This document shows positions 13,955 through 17,347 of a stretch of 17,347 nt of DNA, in pieces. Origin of the DNA: an uncultured beta proteobacterium (lineage in GTDB: Bacteria; Pseudomonadota; Gammaproteobacteria; Burkholderiales; Burkholderiaceae). Position 1 is the stretch's first letter. The number at the start of each line of letters is the position of its first letter. The position numbers and the translations under genes are program-made. The notes under the pieces are model-generated. The model saw only the letters and a list, made by a program, of their open reading frames with translations. It had not been told where the DNA came from and did no database searches. The stretch covers positions 1 to 17,347 of the forward strand of contig CAIVXR010000063.1 of assembly GCA_903909925.1 (NCBI GenBank), written 5' to 3'.

Positions 13955-14761
13955 TTGAACACACCCTTAACCCGGCAACAGAAAGCAGTTTTAGTGACTG
14001 GCGCCGCCAAGCGCCTAGGTCGGGAAATTGCCTTGCAGTTTGCACGTGAGGGATGGGATGTTGCTGTTCATTATGGGCGATCTGAGCAAGATGCCAAAGA
14101 AACCGTCAGAGAAATCGAGATGATGGGGGTTAAATCCCAAGCCTTTCAGGCGGATTTAGCAGATGAGATGGCCCTCAAAAAGCTATTTACAAGAGTTGGT
14201 CAGCAATTTACAAACTTACATTGCTTGGTGAATAACGCATCTATTTTTGAATATGATCGCGCTAATTCGAGTTCACCTCTGAGTGCCCAAAGTTTACAAA
14301 ATCATATGCAGGTCAATTTAACTGCCCCAATTTTGCTTTCTCAGTTGATGTTTGAACATCATAAAAAGGATACAAAAAAGATGGAGGAGGGATATTTGCC
14401 TTCCGTAATTCAATTGCTCGATCAAAAGTTAATTAATCTCAATCCAGATTATTTGTCATACACCCTATCAAAAGCTGCGCTAGCAACTTCAGTAGAAGTG
14501 TTGGCCCGCGATTTTGCTCCTTACCTTAGAGTAGTTGGCTTGGCGCCAGGAATTTCTTTGCCTTCTGGCGATCAAACGAATGATGGGTTTGAAAAAGCAC
14601 ATCAAATGACACCATTAGGAAAATCCTCAACACCAGAGGATATTGCTAAAGCAGCTGTTTTTTTAGCACAGGCTAACGCCATTACTGGAACCACCTTATA
14701 TGTTGATGGTGGCCAACATTTATTACCCTCATCACGTGACGTGATGTTTAAGACAAACTAA
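13955..14761 (+). CDS. Short-chain dehydrogenase, pteridine reductase-like (FolM/PTR1 type)
   Basis: This is a classical-length SDR (268 residues) that resembles pteridine reductases. The cofactor loop TGAAKRLGRE (15-24) carries the Arg typical of PTR1/FolM instead of the usual TGxxxGxG. NNAS is at 93-96. The catalytic Tyr-x3-Lys is Tyr169-Lys173 (SYTLSK). At the place of the usual catalytic Ser there is Asp156 (QLLDQKLIN), as in Leishmania PTR1 and E. coli FolM. It probably reduces dihydropterins or dihydrofolate with NADPH. Its position 11 bp before folB supports a pterin role. The start is a TTG at 13955 with AAGAGA six bases upstream; no ATG fits. The operon continues into folB, ttcA and glmU. 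The exact substrate (dihydromonapterin, dihydrofolate or other) is not settled. Confidence 0.82.
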   Translation: MNTPLTRQQKAVLVTGAAKRLGREIALQFAREGWDVAVHYGRSEQDAKETVREIEMMGVKSQAFQADLADEMALKKLFTRVGQQFTNLHCLVNNASIFEYDRANSSSPLSAQSLQNHMQVNLTAPILLSQLMFEHHKKDTKKMEEGYLPSVIQLLDQKLINLNPDYLSYTLSKAALATSVEVLARDFAPYLRVVGLAPGISLPSGDQTNDGFEKAHQMTPLGKSSTPEDIAKAAVFLAQANAITGTTLYVDGGQHLLPSSRDVMFKTN

Positions 14762-14772
14762 GTAGACTATTT

Positions 14773-15168
14773 ATGCACGCTATGCTTTCTCATCCAGCTC
14801 TCGCCGATTGCCGTCGTTTATTTTTAAGAGACTATGAAATCTATATCAACATCGGCGTTCATGATTTTGAGAAAAAGGCAGAACAACGCGTTATTCTCAA
14901 TGTTGATCTTTATGTTCCATTGGCGATGAATACGCCAACAAATGACCAATTAGATGAAGTAGTCGATTATGACTTTATGCGTGAAACCATTAAGTTGCGG
15001 GCTTCTAAGGGCCATATTCACCTTCAGGAAACATTTTGTGATGATATTGTTGCAGCAATGCTAGCTCATCCTAAGGTATTGGCAGCGCGTGTTAGTACTG
15101 CAAAGCCAGACGTGTATCCAGATTGCCATTCTGTTGGTGTTGAAGTGTTTCGGATCAAGCAAGACTAA
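14773..15168 (+). CDS. folB: Dihydroneopterin aldolase
   Basis: It cleaves 7,8-dihydroneopterin to 6-hydroxymethyl-7,8-dihydropterin and glycolaldehyde in folate synthesis. It is a small oligomeric enzyme. Its 131 residues include a short N-terminal extension of about 14 residues compared with the roughly 120 of typical FolB. Visible are IGVHDFEKKAEQ (27-38), VVDYDFM (63-69), the substrate-binding Glu86 in HLQETF and the catalytic Lys111 in STAKPDVYP. The ATG at 14773 has no strong ribosome site; an ATG at codon 4 is also possible. The gene sits 11 bp after the pteridine-reductase-like SDR and 10 bp before ttcA. FolX, the dihydroneopterin-triphosphate epimerase paralogue, is the main alternative. 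The pairing with a FolM-like gene is reminiscent of folX-folM, so the aldolase call carries some doubt. Confidence 0.85.
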   Translation: MHAMLSHPALADCRRLFLRDYEIYINIGVHDFEKKAEQRVILNVDLYVPLAMNTPTNDQLDEVVDYDFMRETIKLRASKGHIHLQETFCDDIVAAMLAHPKVLAARVSTAKPDVYPDCHSVGVEVFRIKQD

Positions 15169-15178
15169 GTGATTTGAT

Positions 15179-16087
15179 ATGGGTGATATTCGTAAAGTTG
15201 TCTTTGAAGAAAATAAGCTAGAGAAAAAACTCTGTCGCTTAGTTGGCCAATCTATTGGTGACTTTGGCATGATCGAAGATGGAGACAAGGTGATGGTTTG
15301 TGTCTCTGGCGGCAAGGATAGCTATGCCATGTTAGATATCTTGATGAAGTTACGTGAGCGCGCGCCGATTCACTTTGAAATCGTAGCCGTTAACCTTGAT
15401 CAGAAGCAGCCAAACTTTCCTGCAGAGATACTGCCTAACTACTTAAAGAGCTTGGGCGTCCAGTTTCATATTGAAGAGCAGGACACTTACAGTATTGTGA
15501 AGCGGGTTATTCCAGAAGGTAAGACGACTTGTGGTTTGTGTTCCCGTTTACGCCGTGGTATTTTGTATCGTGTCGCAGATGAGCTTGGTGCCACTAAGAT
15601 TGCCTTAGGACATCATCGTGATGACATCTTAGAAACCTTAATGCTCAATATGTTCTATGCAGGCAAGCTTAAGGGAATGCCACCAAAATTACGTTCTGAT
15701 GATGGCAAACATATTGTTATACGACCTTTGGCTTATGTGCCTGAGAAATTATTAGAGCGTTATGCGGATGATATGAATTTCCCAATTATTCCATGTGATT
15801 TGTGCGGTAGTCAGCCCAATCTACAGCGCCAAGTCATGAAGGAAATGTTACGCGACTGGGAAAAAAAATACCCTGGCCGTGTAGAGAATCTATTTCGCTC
15901 AATGCACCACATCGTTCCATCCCATTTGATGGATGGGGAAGCTTTTGATTTCCAAAATTTAGAGATTTCTACAGAGCTATTTGGCATCGCCGCTAGATCC
16001 TCTGGTGATAAGGCGATTGATGAGGCTGAATTAGATGAATTGGCTTGTGGAACCCTTATTCAAGGGACTTATAATTCCCCTTTATGA
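15179..16087 (+). CDS. ttcA: tRNA 2-thiocytidine(32) synthetase
   Basis: It thiolates cytidine 32 in the anticodon loop of certain tRNAs, using ATP and an iron-sulfur cluster. Its 302 residues match the family. The PP-loop ATP site is SGGKDS (43-48). The cysteine pair that helps hold the cluster is CGLC (Cys118, Cys121), and the second pair is CDLCGSQPN (Cys206, Cys209). The segment GHHRDDILETLMLN and the HHIVPSHLMD region are typical of TtcA. The start is the ATG at 15179 with a poor ribosome site, 10 bp after folB. The stop overlaps the next start as ATGA, so glmU translation is probably coupled. The call is firm. Confidence 0.96.
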   Translation: MGDIRKVVFEENKLEKKLCRLVGQSIGDFGMIEDGDKVMVCVSGGKDSYAMLDILMKLRERAPIHFEIVAVNLDQKQPNFPAEILPNYLKSLGVQFHIEEQDTYSIVKRVIPEGKTTCGLCSRLRRGILYRVADELGATKIALGHHRDDILETLMLNMFYAGKLKGMPPKLRSDDGKHIVIRPLAYVPEKLLERYADDMNFPIIPCDLCGSQPNLQRQVMKEMLRDWEKKYPGRVENLFRSMHHIVPSHLMDGEAFDFQNLEISTELFGIAARSSGDKAIDEAELDELACGTLIQGTYNSPL

Positions 16088-17347
16088 ATATCGTCATATT
16101 GGCTGCGGGGCAAGGAAAGCGGATGAAATCCGCCCTGCCCAAGGTCCTGCAAACTTTAGCAGGCAAACCTCTTATTGAGCATGTTCTGGTTACCGCTTTA
16201 TCGCTACAAAATAAACAGACTAAGACCGGTCCGATTGTGGTGGTTGGACATGGCGCTACTGATGTAAAAGAATTTCTGGCGAATATCAGTAAGGTTGACT
16301 CTAGCTTTAGCAAAGTGAGTACTGCGCTTCAGGCCGAACAAAAGGGCACTGGACACGCACTTTTGCAAGCCCTCCCAAAACTCGATGCACTAGAGCCTAC
16401 TTTAGTTTTGTATGGCGATGTACCGCTAACTAGTAAAAAGACTTTAAGTAAGTTGGCTAAATTAGCTGATGGTGTGCGTGGCCAAGATTCTGCTTTGGCA
16501 CTACTAACCCAAAACCTTAACAATCCAAAAGGGTATGGCCGTATTGTGCGCGATGTTGACGGCTCAGTAAAAGAGATTGTGGAAGAAAAAGACGCAAGCG
16601 CTACACAGAAAACCATTCAAGAAATTAACACCGGCATTATGGTGTTACCAACCGGTGCATTGAAGAAGTGGCTCAAAGCATTGCGGGCTAGCAATGCACA
16701 AGGCGAATACTATTTAACAGACGTGATTGCGATGGCAGTGAAAGATGGCGTACCTATTCGCACAACACAAGCTGATGATGAATTTGAAACCATTGGCATC
16801 AATAGTCGCGATCAGTTGGCCGCCCTTGAGCGAGTACACCAACTCAATATTGCTAATCAATTAATGGATGCAGGCGTGTCATTAGCCGACCCTGCGCGAA
16901 TTGATGTGCGCGGTACTCTCGAGTGCGGTACTGATGTTTTTATTGACGTAGGTTGTGTCTTTGAAGGCTGCGTCACTTTGGCAGCTGGAACAAAGATTGG
17001 CCCTTACTGCGTGATTCGGAACAGCGTGATTGGTAAAGCAGTAGCAGTAAATGCATACAGCCATATTGATGGCGCTAAAGTAGGTAGTCAATCAGTGATT
17101 GGTCCATATGCACGTTTACGCCCAGGCACTGACTTATCGAATGATGTTCATATTGGCAATTTTGTGGAAGTGAAGAACAGCAAAATTGCCTCTAACAGTA
17201 AAGCAAATCATTTGGCTTATGTAGGCGACTCTATCGTCGGCTCGAGGGTCAATATTGGTGCTGGCACTATTACGTGTAATTACGATGGCGTGAACAAGCA
17301 CCAGACCATTATTGAAGATGATGTCTTTATTGGATCAGATACGCAGT
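16084..17347 (+). CDS. glmU: Bifunctional GlmU (UDP-GlcNAc synthesis), 3' end outside window
   Basis: It acetylates glucosamine-1-phosphate and then uridylates it to UDP-GlcNAc, the precursor of peptidoglycan and lipopolysaccharide. I translated from the ATG at 16084. The frame stays open to the window end, giving 421 residues, against about 456 in E. coli, so roughly 35-40 residues are missing. The N-terminal uridyltransferase domain has LAAGQGKRM (6-14), LPKVL with Lys20, and LYGDVPL with the metal-binding Asp112. The C-terminal left-handed beta-helix acetyltransferase domain starts near residue 255. It includes the catalytic His376 in NHLAYVGDS (E. coli His363), then GAGTITCNYDG and IGSDTQ at the very end. 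It overlaps the ttcA stop by 4 bases (ATGA), showing tight coupling. The call is secure. Confidence 0.97.
   Translation, partial: MNIVILAAGQGKRMKSALPKVLQTLAGKPLIEHVLVTALSLQNKQTKTGPIVVVGHGATDVKEFLANISKVDSSFSKVSTALQAEQKGTGHALLQALPKLDALEPTLVLYGDVPLTSKKTLSKLAKLADGVRGQDSALALLTQNLNNPKGYGRIVRDVDGSVKEIVEEKDASATQKTIQEINTGIMVLPTGALKKWLKALRASNAQGEYYLTDVIAMAVKDGVPIRTTQADDEFETIGINSRDQLAALERVHQLNIANQLMDAGVSLADPARIDVRGTLECGTDVFIDVGCVFEGCVTLAAGTKIGPYCVIRNSVIGKAVAVNAYSHIDGAKVGSQSVIGPYARLRPGTDLSNDVHIGNFVEVKNSKIASNSKANHLAYVGDSIVGSRVNIGAGTITCNYDGVNKHQTIIEDDVFIGSDTQ

Noticed and set aside
15061..15315. Open frames antisense to known genes, such as 15061-15315, 16329-16616 and 11548-11832 on the minus strand
   Set aside because: They lie inside strongly conserved genes on the other strand, show no recognisable motif and have no ribosome sites.
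1..17347. Mobile elements, CRISPR arrays, tRNA or rRNA genes, toxin-antitoxin or defence genes
   Set aside because: No transposase, integrase, regularly spaced repeats, tRNA-like cloverleaf or defence motif was seen. All stretches over 300 bases are accounted for by housekeeping genes.

Overview
This window looks like a core-genome segment of a betaproteobacterium in the Burkholderiales. Polynucleobacter or a close relative is my best guess. That guess rests on moderately AT-leaning base composition, very short intergenic gaps, a beta/gamma-type SAH riboswitch before ahcY, the AhcY form with an insertion that is common in that class, and the gene order acyltransferase-acyltransferase-dapF divergent from metK. 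No phage, insertion sequence, CRISPR array, tRNA or rRNA is visible. The genus is an inference.

Layout. (1) 1-1410: the start of xth (exonuclease III, cut by the window edge) is divergent from pyrE across only 8 bp. (2) 1408-4091, minus strand: an operon of two LpxL/HtrB-type lipid A acyltransferases followed by dapF. (3) 4140-8017, plus strand: the S-adenosylmethionine cycle block. It holds a promoter, a leader that matches a SAM-II riboswitch with a plausible attenuator, metK, a perfect 12-bp inverted repeat, an SAH riboswitch, ahcY and metF. (4) 8006-8632, minus: 5-formyl-THF cyclo-ligase, overlapping metF tail to tail. (5) 8710-12738, plus: soluble lytic transglycosylase, an NDUFA9-like atypical SDR, and a CCA tRNA nucleotidyltransferase whose HD domain appears worn away. 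(6) 12742-13929, minus: a MidA/NDUFAF7-family methyltransferase. (7) 13955-17347, plus: a tight operon of a pteridine-reductase-like SDR, folB (dihydroneopterin aldolase), ttcA and glmU (3' end outside the window).

How the genes work together. MetK makes SAM, methyltransferases turn it into SAH, AhcY removes SAH, and MetF supplies 5-methyl-THF for remaking methionine. The block appears to be controlled by two RNA sensors about 1.3 kb apart: a SAM sensor that should shut metK off and an SAH sensor that should turn ahcY(-metF) on. Together they would read both sides of the SAM/SAH ratio. Fau, the pteridine-reductase-like SDR and FolB add further folate steps. The lipid A acyltransferases, DapF, Slt and GlmU all serve the cell envelope.

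The most interesting item is the metK leader (about 4176-4282). Its aptamer can be aligned by eye to the SAM-II fold, including the pseudoknot. The same bases take part in alternative pairings that would block a downstream U-tract hairpin. All structures were worked out by hand; no folding or database search was run.
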